A stretch of DNA of 64,000 bases from Desulfocapsa sp. (GTDB lineage: Bacteria > Desulfobacterota > Desulfobulbia > Desulfobulbales > Desulfocapsaceae), in contig VMSP01000122.1 of assembly GCA_013792135.1 (NCBI GenBank), forward strand, positions 1 to 64,000. The letters run 5' to 3'. The translations under genes were made by a program, and so were the position numbers. Shown piece after piece: positions 56,801 to 64,000 of this stretch. The stretch's first letter is position 1. The number at the start of each line of letters is the position of its first letter. Below the pieces are notes generated by a model. That model was not told the origin of the DNA. It searched no databases and saw nothing but the letters and a program-made list of their open reading frames with translations.

Positions 56801-57298
56801 AAAACCATTGAGCAGCAGCGCCAATTGTTGGAGGAACCGGATCTCGTGGCACCGCTTTCGGCCAACCTGACCCAACTGCTGCGTGACGAACTGAACCGTC
56901 TGGACAGTAAATATGAAGCGCGTCATAAGCAGGGCCTTGAACGTCTGTACGAGGATTCCAATTGGCAGCAGCTCGAGCCGGAACAGCGATACCAGCTCAT
57001 CTCCGCTCAGCTCCTACACGAATCTGCCCGGCCCAAGGTCGCGGTGCAGAGCACAGTCGATGTGCTCACTACCCTCGATAGCTGCTCATTACCCATGTTT
57101 GCAGACCGGGTTGCGGCCATGCCGGGCAGGTTTGATGGTGTGGCTCATGCTGCCGCCGAACTACTGGAACCGGAAGCCCAGTTTATTCAGGTGCCGCGCC
57201 GTATGCTCAAGACGGATATGGAGATTGATACCTGGATTGAGGATGTGAAACAACAACTCAAGACCGCCCTGCAACAAGGGCCGATCGTGATTCGATAA
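53852..57298 (+). CDS. brxC: BREX P-loop ATPase BrxC
   Basis: A 1148-residue P-loop ATPase, the largest core protein of type I BREX. Walker A is GFYGSGKSHL with the lysine at residue 83, and Walker B-like LTLIVLDEVQQY lies near residue 265. The start is the ATG at 53852; the frame extends upstream into brxB. Residues about 468-553 (55255-55510) are coded by a clearly AT-rich patch, unlike the rest. The protein is thought to form complexes with PglX and PglZ or nucleic acids in defence. It is followed by an AlbA_2 gene rather than by pglX. Confidence 0.93.
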   Translation: MMNNRDIYQKDPATRKLVNEGVASVNDDKTSQALAVLRYELDTFVCDGEYEKGMAHILETYLKNIDQAQQPAVWVSGFYGSGKSHLVKMLRALWVDAVFEDGATARGIANLPQNICDQMKELSTQAKRHGGLYAASGTLGAGASGSVRLALLRIIFKSADLPEQYPVARFVMWLKAEGIYDQIHSLVKQNGFDWDEELDNFYVAEGLHAALVQTKPKLFSSPTSCVETLNNLYPYVHDISSDDMLKAMRQALTSVTTGGKFPLTLIVLDEVQQYIGEDSQRSIDVQEVVEACCKNIGGKLLFIGTGQTAVTGTSNLKKLEGRFTIRVELSDADVDAVIRQVILAKKPEAKTPIEQMMQTNLGEISRHLAGTTIGHRQDDISHFTQDYPILPVRRRFWENTLRALDQTGTDSQLRNQLSMVHKVIQTNLNEPLGHVVPADYIYFVSADKLIPYILPRDVYDKTLTWYKGNDDEKLLARACGLIFIINKISNENKEVGLIANVDTLADLLIEDITVGSSEIRRRLPGLLNRCELLMKVGEQYRIQTKESNAWNDEFSSQLSALSNEAHRIEAERDDRIRRKFGEMVRKLSLTQGNSKVARDIFPVFDSQLPSDADQRICVWVRDGWSSDENSVRADARQAGNQSPTVFVFIPKRSADDLRHHLIDYKAASATLDKRGVPNTPEGTEARAAMETTKQMAEGKIRELLDEAFSGARAFQGGGNEILGNDLQEMVLEAAGNSLQRLFPQFHVADHVGWSKVYEKAQKGAPDALKAVADDGEPVKNGVCKAILGFIAGGKKGADIRTQFESSHYGWSRDAVDGGLQVLLVAGIIRALDERGQPVDPKELERKSIGKVTFKVESATVSTAQRIQIRKLLQKVGLSAKQGEELAYVPQFLHKMMELADQAGGDAPKPARPETSPLEEIRLTAGNEQLLSLYNRRDDLSQCIDIWTDLGERITKRLPNWIILKRLMGHAAALQDAEIILAQVKTIEQQRQLLEEPDLVAPLSANLTQLLRDELNRLDSKYEARHKQGLERLYEDSNWQQLEPEQRYQLISAQLLHESARPKVAVQSTVDVLTTLDSCSLPMFADRVAAMPGRFDGVAHAAAELLEPEAQFIQVPRRMLKTDMEIDTWIEDVKQQLKTALQQGPIVIR

Positions 57299-57304
57299 GG
57301 ACGT

Positions 57305-59023
57305 ATGGCCATGAGAAGTGCCGATCAGATTGCAGATTTACTGCTCGAACTTGATCATCGCATTGCCGATGAACTTGAAGATCAGGATCTGGATTTTAAG
57401 CAGTGGGATACCCAAAGCCGTGACAAATCGGTGCAAATGGTCGTGCGCATGGCTGTCTGCATGGCCAATGGTGGTGGCGGCACCGTGGTCTTTGGCGTGG
57501 CCGATCAGGTCAGGGGGCGTGAACAGGCCATCCTTGGTATGCCGATGGAAATCGATATCAATATCCTGAAAAAGGCGGTTTACGACCAAACCGATCCTAA
57601 AATTATGCCGGTCTTTGAAGAGCTGAATGTCCCTGAAGGGACTGGTCGTCTGCTGCTCATGCATATTCATCCCGGACTGCCGCCTTATACGGATACTTCC
57701 GGCCGAGGTACGGTCCGTATCGGTAAGGATTGCCAGCCTCTCACCGGTACCTTGCGTCGTAAGATTGGTGTGGAAACCGGTGAAACCGATATGACCGCAG
57801 AGCTTATTGCCCCGGTCAATACCGATCTTCTTTCGCCCTCGGCCATGGAAACCCTGCGCAACCTCGCCCAGGCAGAACATGCTCCCGATGACCTTCTGCG
57901 TCTGAATGATCTGGAACTCCTCGCTGCCCTGGGTGTTATCCGTGATCAGCGCTTTACTCGCGCGGCCATCCTGGTAGGTGGCAATGAAGATGCCCTGCGC
58001 AGGTATGTACCCGGCTTCAACTGGACCTTCTTGCAGATGAAGTCCGATGTCGATTACGGTATCCGTGAAGATCGGGTGAGTGCCGTGCCCCTCTCGGTCA
58101 AACGGGTCGAGGAGTTGCTCCTGCCGTTTAACCCGATTACAACCCTTGAGTATGGCCTGTTTCACTTCGAGTATCGGACTTGGCCCGCCATCGCCATCCG
58201 GGAAGCACTGATGAACGCCTTTTGTCATGTCGATCTGCGGATCGCTGGACCGGTCATGGTGAAACTGTATGCCGATCGGCTGGAGATCAGCAATAACGGC
58301 GGATTTATCGGTGGGATCACTCCAGAAAATATCCTTCATCATCAACCCGCTGCCCGTAACCCTTTGCTGGTCGAGGCACTGACCCGTCTGCGACTGGTCA
58401 ACCGCAGTAACCTTGGTGTGAGCCGGATGTTTTCTTCGCTGCTCGTAGAGGGCAAAGAGCCGCCCCTGATTCAGGAAATCGGAGAATCCGTAACACTGAC
58501 ATTTTTCCGCAGGGAACTCTCAAAGGCCTTTCGCCTTTTTGTTACGGCTGAGAATGAGGCTGGTCGTCTCCTTACGGTTGATGCTCTTCTCATTTTGCAA
58601 TATTTGCTCAAGTGTCCAGAAATTGAAACAGGATTTGCCGCCACCCTCTGTCAACGTTCCGAGGCGCAGATGCGCGAGCGGCTCTCCAGTATGGAAAAGA
58701 TGGGGTACCTCGAACATGGCGGCACCGGACGGGGTGCTTACTGGACACTGCGGCCCGAACTGTATCAGCGTTTGGCGGAAGCTGGTCATCCAGAGCGTGA
58801 TCGTCGCATTGATTGGGAGGCCGCAAAAACCCGCGTTCTGAGTATCCTCATGGAGCGGGAGCGTCGGGGAGAACCGGGGTTGAGCAATCAGGAAATTCGC
58901 CAGATTACTCATTTTGATCGGAATAAGGTCTATCGGTTAATGACTGAATTACGTCAGGAAAATACCAATATTCTTTCTCCTGGTAGAGGACAAAACGCGC
59001 GGTATGAATACCGGAAGCAATGA
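57305..59023 (+). CDS. AlbA_2/Schlafen-type ATP-binding protein in the BREX operon
   Basis: A 572-residue protein. The N-terminal part (about 25-150) is an AlbA_2 (divergent AAA_4/Schlafen) domain with DFKQWD and MANGGGGTVVFGVAD. A RecG-like/HATPase_c_4 region follows, with IREALMNAFCHVDL, LEISNNGGFIGGI and RSNLGVSRMF. A winged-helix C-terminal part (about 440-560, LSNQEIRQITHFDRNKVYRLM) suggests DNA or RNA binding. Such proteins occur as additional genes in BREX loci. It begins seven bases after brxC. It is followed by a leftover brxC end, so it arrived by recombination. Confidence 0.82.
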   Translation: MAMRSADQIADLLLELDHRIADELEDQDLDFKQWDTQSRDKSVQMVVRMAVCMANGGGGTVVFGVADQVRGREQAILGMPMEIDINILKKAVYDQTDPKIMPVFEELNVPEGTGRLLLMHIHPGLPPYTDTSGRGTVRIGKDCQPLTGTLRRKIGVETGETDMTAELIAPVNTDLLSPSAMETLRNLAQAEHAPDDLLRLNDLELLAALGVIRDQRFTRAAILVGGNEDALRRYVPGFNWTFLQMKSDVDYGIREDRVSAVPLSVKRVEELLLPFNPITTLEYGLFHFEYRTWPAIAIREALMNAFCHVDLRIAGPVMVKLYADRLEISNNGGFIGGITPENILHHQPAARNPLLVEALTRLRLVNRSNLGVSRMFSSLLVEGKEPPLIQEIGESVTLTFFRRELSKAFRLFVTAENEAGRLLTVDALLILQYLLKCPEIETGFAATLCQRSEAQMRERLSSMEKMGYLEHGGTGRGAYWTLRPELYQRLAEAGHPERDRRIDWEAAKTRVLSILMERERRGEPGLSNQEIRQITHFDRNKVYRLMTELRQENTNILSPGRGQNARYEYRKQ

Positions 59024-59030
59024 TGTGCTG

Positions 59031-59090
59031 AATGCTCTTTACACATTTCCCGAGCATTGATCGGGAGTTAATGCTCGTTTTAATGCTCGG
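59031..59090. repeat. AATGCTC repeat cluster
   Basis: AATGCTC occurs directly at 59031, 59070 and 59082 and inverted at 59052. CCGAGCATT (59050-59058) and AATGCTCGG (59082-59090) are perfect complements. It lies right after the AlbA_2 gene and could be an operator or a transcript end. Confidence 0.55.
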
Positions 59091-59120
59091 AAGTAAAACA
59101 TCGTATGTTGAGGTGATTGA

Positions 59121-59228
59121 ATGCTGGATTTCCTGTTCAAATTGGGAATAGAGGTTAGTGCTTGGATCGAGGACATCGGCCAACAAGTCCAGGTTGCCCT
59201 GCAACAAGGGGCAGTGATCATTAAATAA
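59121..59228 (+). pseudogene. Leftover 3' end of a second brxC
   Basis: A 35-codon frame. Its end, SAWIEDIGQQVQVALQQGAV followed by IIK, closely matches the end of brxC (DTWIEDVKQQLKTALQQGPI followed by VIR), with the DNA around CCCTGCAACAAGGG also identical in both. The remnant lies just upstream of the AAA ATPase gene, where a second brxC would have ended. It shows that the segment with the AlbA_2 gene was inserted between two brxC ends, probably by recombination between homologous operons. It is unlikely to be translated usefully. Confidence 0.8.
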
Positions 59229-59242
59229 TTGGGAGGCTGGAC

Positions 59243-60280
59243 ATGCTTGAAAAAATTAAATTTGAAAAATTTACAGCCTTTGAGAAACTCGAAGTCAAGT
59301 TCTCCCCTGGGATAAATATTTTTGTCGGTGAAAATGGAACGGGCAAAACACATATTTTAAAGGCAGCCTATGCCGCCTGTGATATTGCCAAAAGTAAAGG
59401 GGGATTTGCTGAGAAGATCAATAACGTTTTCTATCCCTCCGGCAAACAGATAGGCCGTCTGGTCAAGCGATCATCAGTCAGTAGCAATGGAATACTGGAG
59501 GTCACACGAAAGATTGAAGACGACAAGAAGATTACATTGCGTCTCTCTCTTTCCAACCACACCACTAAACCCGACAAGGCAAAAATATCAGGTTCTCCAA
59601 AAGCTTGGACAGAAAACCCAATGGAAGCGGCCTATATCCCTGTCAAGGATATGATGGCCAATGCTCCAGGATTCCGCTCTCTTTATGAAGAGCGCGAAAT
59701 TCATTTCGAAGAGATTTATGTCGACATTATCCGCAAGGTCTTTCTGCCGCTACTCAAAGGTCCCACGGATAAACCAAGGAAACAGCTTTTGGAGAGTCTG
59801 CAGGAGGCTATGGATGGGAAGGTTGTCGCGAAAAATGAGGAGTTTTTTCTGCGCAGCAAACATGGCGAACTTGAGTTTACTCTACTTGCCGAAGGCTTCC
59901 GTAAGATGGGCTTGTTATGGATTTTGATCCAGAACGGAACCTTATTAAATGGATCGGTACTTTTTTGGGATGAACCTGAAACCAACCTCAATCCGCGTCT
60001 GATGAAAACCGTTGTCGGTATTTTGCTGGAACTCCAGCGCCAAGGTGTGCAGATTTTTCTCACCACCCATGATTATGTGATCCTAAAAGAGTTTGATCTC
60101 CAGGCAAAAAAGGACGACAAAATTCTTTTTCACAGCTTGTACCGGACGAAGGATACCGGCGAGATTGAAGTGGCATCGACTGATGACTATTTGAAACTCT
60201 CGCCGAACGCCATAGATGATACTTTTGGCAGCATTGTTGATAGAGAAATCGAAAAATCCATGGGGAGTCTTGGCAAATGA
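59243..60280 (+). CDS. AAA ATPase paired with a nuclease-like gene
   Basis: A 345-residue ATPase of the SMC/OLD-like AAA_21 type. Walker A is VGENGTGKTHIL (about residues 29-40). The ABC-like signature region is near FTLLAEGFRKMGLLWIL, and Walker B plus catalytic acids are SVLFWDEPETNLNP (about 235-248), followed by the switch segment LTTHDYVIL. GGGAGG precedes the ATG. The end overlaps the next gene by four bases. GC content is lower than in brxC and pglX, so it has a separate history. ATPases of this type with a partner gene act in anti-phage systems such as PARIS and Gabija. Confidence 0.85.
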   Translation: MLEKIKFEKFTAFEKLEVKFSPGINIFVGENGTGKTHILKAAYAACDIAKSKGGFAEKINNVFYPSGKQIGRLVKRSSVSSNGILEVTRKIEDDKKITLRLSLSNHTTKPDKAKISGSPKAWTENPMEAAYIPVKDMMANAPGFRSLYEEREIHFEEIYVDIIRKVFLPLLKGPTDKPRKQLLESLQEAMDGKVVAKNEEFFLRSKHGELEFTLLAEGFRKMGLLWILIQNGTLLNGSVLFWDEPETNLNPRLMKTVVGILLELQRQGVQIFLTTHDYVILKEFDLQAKKDDKILFHSLYRTKDTGEIEVASTDDYLKLSPNAIDDTFGSIVDREIEKSMGSLGK

Positions 60281-60804
60281 AGGTTGACACGGATGGATTT
60301 TCTTTTGATTTTACCGATGCGCTGGATGCGTTTGTTTTTGATGAAAAAGATAAGACGAAAACCACCTTCCACGGGCAACCGATGAAGGCAGTGGATATTG
60401 TTGCCGAATTTCCAGATGCCTATGTCTTTGTGGAAATGAAGGATTTTCACGATCCGGCATACTATGACACGAAGGATTTTAATACCGAAGAGGAGCTGAA
60501 GGCCAAAAGATCAGGGTTCAAATGGCTTAAAAATTACCTCAAATATAAATACCGTGACTCCTATCTCTTTCGACATGCTGAGCACAAGGTCGAGAAGCCG
60601 ATTCATTACATCTGCCTGTTGACGTTCGACAATGCTTTGAATACTGCCATGTGTAAGGCTCTGCAAAAGGAACTACCAGTAGGGCCAGCATCCAGACGAT
60701 GGAAACAGGAACTCGTCAAGAGTTGCGCAGTGGTCAATGTGGCCAGGTGGAATGAGAATTTTCCTAAATGGCCGGTGAGCTATACGCCAGCAGGAGCCGT
60801 CTGA
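60277..60804 (+). CDS. Putative PD-(D/E)xK-like nuclease partner of the AAA ATPase
   Basis: A 175-residue protein of no recognised family. It has AVDIVAEFPDAYVFVEMKDF, in which Asp40, Glu53 and Lys55 give a D-x12-ExK arrangement typical of PD-(D/E)xK nucleases, followed by a basic helix (LKAKRSGFKWLKNYLKYKYR). It overlaps the ATPase (ATGA) and pglX (one base), so the three are translated together. The motif assignment rests on sequence pattern alone; a non-nuclease partner is possible. Confidence 0.6.
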   Translation: MKVDTDGFSFDFTDALDAFVFDEKDKTKTTFHGQPMKAVDIVAEFPDAYVFVEMKDFHDPAYYDTKDFNTEEELKAKRSGFKWLKNYLKYKYRDSYLFRHAEHKVEKPIHYICLLTFDNALNTAMCKALQKELPVGPASRRWKQELVKSCAVVNVARWNENFPKWPVSYTPAGAV

Positions 60805-63800
60805 TGCAGCCGCTGGAAAAGACCTTACGCAATCGACTCGAACGAACGATCAAGGACGCCCGCGATATTGCCGAGGCCGCTGCCCGTGCTTCCATGGATC
60901 AACTGGGTGTAGGAGATTCCACCGCATTTAGTCACCTTTCGGAAGACGAGCGGGTGTTGCGGCGCAAGCTCAGGGTGCATGGTCGGCAGTTGGGGGATTC
61001 ACTTAACGGTGGCAAGGTTCAGGCCATGGATCGGCTTATCGAGGAAGTGGCCTACGAGCACTGGCACCGTATGCTCTTTGCCAGATTTCTGGCCGAGAAC
61101 AATCTGCTCATGTACGATGGCGTCGCGGTGACCCTGGAAGAGTGCGCCGAGCTGGCCGCTGATGATGGGTTGCGGAATGAATGGGAGCTGGCCGCCCGGC
61201 TTGCTACCGCCATGCTGCCGCAGATCTTCCGCCCCGATTCGGTGGTCTTTGCCCTCCATTTTCCACCCGAGCACCAGCAGAGGCTGGAACGTCTGCTCGC
61301 CGATCTGGTGCCGGAGGTCTTCACTGCCTCCGATTCCCTGGGCTGGGTCTACCAGTTCTGGCAGGCCAAGAAGAAGGATGAGGTCAATGCTTCCGAGGTC
61401 AAGATCGGCGCCCGGGAACTGCCCGCTGTCACCCAGCTCTTCACCGAGCCTTATATGGTTTCATTCCTCCTCGACAACTCCCTCGGGGCCTGGTGGGCGG
61501 CACGGCGTCTGAGCGCAACCGATCTGAAAAACGCCGTCAGCGAAGAGGAGCTGCGCAGCAAGGCCACCATACCCGGCATACCATTGGAATATCTGCGTTT
61601 TACCAAGATTCCCTCTCCCCTCGGAGTCTCGCAAGCTCACTTACCTGCGGGAGAGGGACAAGGTGAGGGGGAATCCTGGACCCCTGCCGCCGGGACCTTT
61701 GATGGCTGGCCGGAAAACTTGAGCGAACTCAAGACCCTGGACCCCTGTTGCGGGTCGGGCCATTTCCTGGTCGCCGCCTTGCTGATGCTGGTGGCCATGC
61801 GCATGGAATTGGAAGGGCTGTCGGCCCGCGAGGCGGTGGATGCCGTGTTGCGCGACAATATTCACGGCCTGGAGCTGGATCAACGCTGTGTGGAACTGGC
61901 CGCCTTTGCCCTGGCGCTGACCGCCTGGCGTTATCCGGAGAGCGGCGGTTATCGGCCACTGCCGGAGCTGCATCTGGCCTGCTCTGGCCTGTCGGTCAGT
62001 GTGGCCAAGGAAGAATGGAAGCAACTGGCCTTGGATAAACACAACCTGCGTATCGCCCTCGATTGGATGTACGATGCCTTTAGGGATGCCCCGGTACTGG
62101 GCAGCCTGCTTGATCCGAAAAGATCGCCAATGCCGATGGGCGTTTCTTGGGAAGAAGTCGGGCCACTCCTCGGCCAAGCCCTGCAACAGGAGCAAAGCGA
62201 CGAACAGCAGGAAGCCGCCGTGGTGGCGCAGGGATTAACCAAGGCCGCCACCCTGCTGGCCGGGAAATATCAGTGGGTTATTACCAATGTCCCCTATCTG
62301 TCGCGGGGCAAACAGGATGAGCGGCTGCGCGATTTCTGTGAAAAGCACTATCCGGCAGCCAAGAATGACCTGGCCACCGTGTTTCTCGATCGCTGCCTGG
62401 AGTTATGTGTGCAGGGCGGCACCTCCAGTATTGTCCTGCCGCAGAACTGGCTCTTTCTGACCAGCTACAAGAAATTCCGGGAAAAGCTGCTGAAGAACGA
62501 CACTTGGCACCTGATTGCCCGCTTGGGGCCGGGGGCCTTCGAGACCATCAGTGGCGAGGTGGTCAAGGCGATTCTTCTCACCTTGAGCCGGGGCAATGTT
62601 GCTGGCCAGCATGGCGGGCTCTTTACCGAAAGTGACGCTGCCAATCTGATTCGTGGCGTGGACGTCTCTGAACCTCGCACCGCCGCAGACAAGGCCGCCG
62701 GGCTTATCATCGCCGAGATCAAACAGGTGGGACAGGCGAGGCAGTTAGAGAATCCAGATGCGCGGGTGGCGTTGGAGGATGAGGTAGATTTACCCCTACT
62801 GAGTAAATTTGCAGATGGACTTGTCGGTCTTCAGACGAGTGATGACCCAATGTTTCTCTCAGCCCTCTGGGAACATGGCTCAATCGACAAGAATGTCTGG
62901 GAATACATGCAAGCAACACCTGACATTTATAGAGAATATGCAGGTCTGTCATGGCTGGTGAAATGGGAAAGAGGCGAAGGACTTTTATTGTCGCTTCCAA
63001 CTGCGTATCCAACCAAAGGTTTAAAAGCGCTTGGGAAGTCAGGCATCGCAATGCATAGAATGGGGCAACTATTCCCATATCATTATGGGAAAGAGCGCTT
63101 TCATCAAAATGTGGCCACAATTATTCCCAAAGACCTCGCCTACCTCCCCGCCATCTGGTGTTTCTGTTCCTCGCCGGAGTATAACGAGGCGGTGCGGCGA
63201 ATTGACCAAAAGCTGAATGTCACCAACGCCACTCTGGTCAAAGTCCCCTTTGACCTCGATTACTGGACCAAGGTCGCCGCCGAGAAATACCCCAATGGCC
63301 TACCCAAACCCTACTCCAATGATCCCACCCAGTGGATATTTCATGGTCATCCGGGCCAGAGTGATGAGCCCTTGCAGGTTGCCGTCGCCCGTCTCCTCGG
63401 CTACCGCTGGCCGGCAGAGCTGGACCCGGACATGGAACTCTCTATCGAAGCCCGTGCCTGGGTGCAGAAGTCGGAATCGTTGTTGCCCCTGGCCGATGAC
63501 GACGGCATCGTCTGCCTCCCGCCGGTGCGCGGTGAAATGTCCGCTGCCGACCGGCTGGAAAATCTACTGGCGGCGGCCTACGGCAGCGACTGGTCAGCCA
63601 CCAGGAAATCCGAACTGCTGGCCCAGGCCGACCATGGCGGCAAGACCATCGAAACCTGGCTGCGGGAAAAGTTCTTCAGCCAACACTGCAAACTCTTCCA
63701 CCACCGCCCCTTTATCTGGCACATCTGGGACGGCCTCCGTGACGGTTTCGCGGCGCTTATCAACTACCACAAACTCGACCACAAACTCCTGGAGACCCTG

Positions 63801-64000
63801 ATCTACACCTACCTGGGCGACTGGATCAGCCGCCAGAAACAGGACATCGCCGGTGGCGTGGACGGCGCCCAGGAAAAGCTCGCCGCCGCCGAAGGCCTCA
63901 AAAAAAATCTGGAAATGATCCTCGAAGGCGAGGCCCCCTACGACATCTTCGTGCGCTGGAAGCCCCTCGACAAACAGCCCATCGGCTGGAACCCGGACTT
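60804..64000 (+). CDS. pglX: BREX adenine-specific methyltransferase PglX (incomplete)
   Basis: The N6-adenine methyltransferase that marks host DNA in type I BREX. The first 1065 codons are in the window. SAM-binding motif I is LDPCCGSGHFL with Asp313, and the catalytic motif reads NVPY at residue 495 in place of the usual NPPY; that form is, as I recall, seen in other PglX proteins. The segment coded at 61611-61672 contains a short repeat that adds about 21 residues. The part coded at about 62750-63125 (residues 650-774) is AT-rich and lies in the expected target-recognition region. The ATG overlaps the stop of the preceding gene by one base. Confidence 0.93.
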   Translation, partial: MQPLEKTLRNRLERTIKDARDIAEAAARASMDQLGVGDSTAFSHLSEDERVLRRKLRVHGRQLGDSLNGGKVQAMDRLIEEVAYEHWHRMLFARFLAENNLLMYDGVAVTLEECAELAADDGLRNEWELAARLATAMLPQIFRPDSVVFALHFPPEHQQRLERLLADLVPEVFTASDSLGWVYQFWQAKKKDEVNASEVKIGARELPAVTQLFTEPYMVSFLLDNSLGAWWAARRLSATDLKNAVSEEELRSKATIPGIPLEYLRFTKIPSPLGVSQAHLPAGEGQGEGESWTPAAGTFDGWPENLSELKTLDPCCGSGHFLVAALLMLVAMRMELEGLSAREAVDAVLRDNIHGLELDQRCVELAAFALALTAWRYPESGGYRPLPELHLACSGLSVSVAKEEWKQLALDKHNLRIALDWMYDAFRDAPVLGSLLDPKRSPMPMGVSWEEVGPLLGQALQQEQSDEQQEAAVVAQGLTKAATLLAGKYQWVITNVPYLSRGKQDERLRDFCEKHYPAAKNDLATVFLDRCLELCVQGGTSSIVLPQNWLFLTSYKKFREKLLKNDTWHLIARLGPGAFETISGEVVKAILLTLSRGNVAGQHGGLFTESDAANLIRGVDVSEPRTAADKAAGLIIAEIKQVGQARQLENPDARVALEDEVDLPLLSKFADGLVGLQTSDDPMFLSALWEHGSIDKNVWEYMQATPDIYREYAGLSWLVKWERGEGLLLSLPTAYPTKGLKALGKSGIAMHRMGQLFPYHYGKERFHQNVATIIPKDLAYLPAIWCFCSSPEYNEAVRRIDQKLNVTNATLVKVPFDLDYWTKVAAEKYPNGLPKPYSNDPTQWIFHGHPGQSDEPLQVAVARLLGYRWPAELDPDMELSIEARAWVQKSESLLPLADDDGIVCLPPVRGEMSAADRLENLLAAAYGSDWSATRKSELLAQADHGGKTIETWLREKFFSQHCKLFHHRPFIWHIWDGLRDGFAALINYHKLDHKLLETLIYTYLGDWISRQKQDIAGGVDGAQEKLAAAEGLKKNLEMILEGEAPYDIFVRWKPLDKQPIGWNPD
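61611..61672 (+). repeat. REP-like palindrome inserted in frame in pglX
   Basis: The sequence starts CCCTCTCCCCTCGG and ends GGGAGAGGGACAAGGTGAGG, with CCCTCTCCC (61611-61619) complementary to GGGAGAGGG (61649-61657). It resembles a common intergenic repeat of proteobacteria. It codes in frame for about 21 residues rich in Gly and Glu, between the helical N-terminal part and the conserved AAGTFDGWPENLSELKTLDP segment. Confidence 0.75.

Noticed and set aside
59243-60804. PARIS system in the BREX interval
   Set aside because: The partner protein lacks the size and Toprim/DUF4435 features expected of AriB.
1-64000. CRISPR arrays
   Set aside because: No regularly spaced repeats of 24-40 bases with similar-length spacers were found.

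Overview
The window looks like a chromosomal segment of a Gram-negative anaerobe of the Desulfobacterota, most likely the Desulfobulbales. This is an inference from gene content and order (lptA-lptB-rpoN, a complete argB-argD-argF-argG-argH run, then lysA-dapF-dapA-dapB) and from outer-membrane genes. No rRNA, S-layer or species marker is present, so the assignment is tentative.

Left part (1-10.7 kb). The start of an IS630-type transposase gene runs off the left edge. A MarR-type regulator and a KamA-like radical SAM gene that is frameshifted and truncated follow, then two small secreted proteins. A sugar-catabolism run comes next: zwf, pgl, edd, eda and a hexose-6-phosphate mutarotase. Together they take glucose 6-phosphate to pyruvate plus glyceraldehyde 3-phosphate by the Entner-Doudoroff route. 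A secreted protein with seven propeller-like repeats sits inside this run.

Middle part (10.7-41.1 kb). A gene-poor stretch carries a GEMM-I (cyclic dinucleotide) riboswitch with an overlapping terminator, a 26-bp perfect palindrome and duplicated short elements. It is followed by an exported beta-carbonic anhydrase, a DUF3124 protein, a membrane PAS-PAS-GGDEF cyclase, a membrane metallophosphoesterase, a frameshifted Cache/ABC-type binding protein next to a hybrid histidine kinase, trxC, tex, rpoN, lptB and lptA. The arginine genes and the lysine/diaminopimelate genes follow, with folK, a TalC-type transaldolase, a lytic transglycosylase, pgsA and tRNA-Leu(CAA). Three copies of a MITE-like repeat lie between genes here.

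Integrated element (41.2-51.95 kb). A 10.7-kb element is inserted in the 3' end of tRNA-Leu, flanked by a 19-bp direct repeat with one mismatch. It has a tyrosine recombinase at each end, a DUF927-type ATPase, a 1.1-kb non-coding stretch with direct repeats, a three-gene AT-rich operon of unknown function and a four-gene operon with two HTH-like and two membrane proteins. No capsid, Zot or relaxase gene was recognised. The tRNA's probable original terminator now lies beyond the right attachment site.

Right part (52.3-64 kb). This is a type I BREX phage-defence operon running off the right edge: an HTH protein, brxA, brxB, brxC, an AlbA_2/Schlafen-type protein, an AAA ATPase paired with a small protein carrying a D-x12-ExK nuclease-like motif, and pglX (incomplete). 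pglZ and brxL would be expected beyond the window. A leftover copy of the brxC 3' end downstream of the AlbA_2 gene, and AT-rich patches inside brxC and pglX, show that this operon has been rebuilt by recombination.
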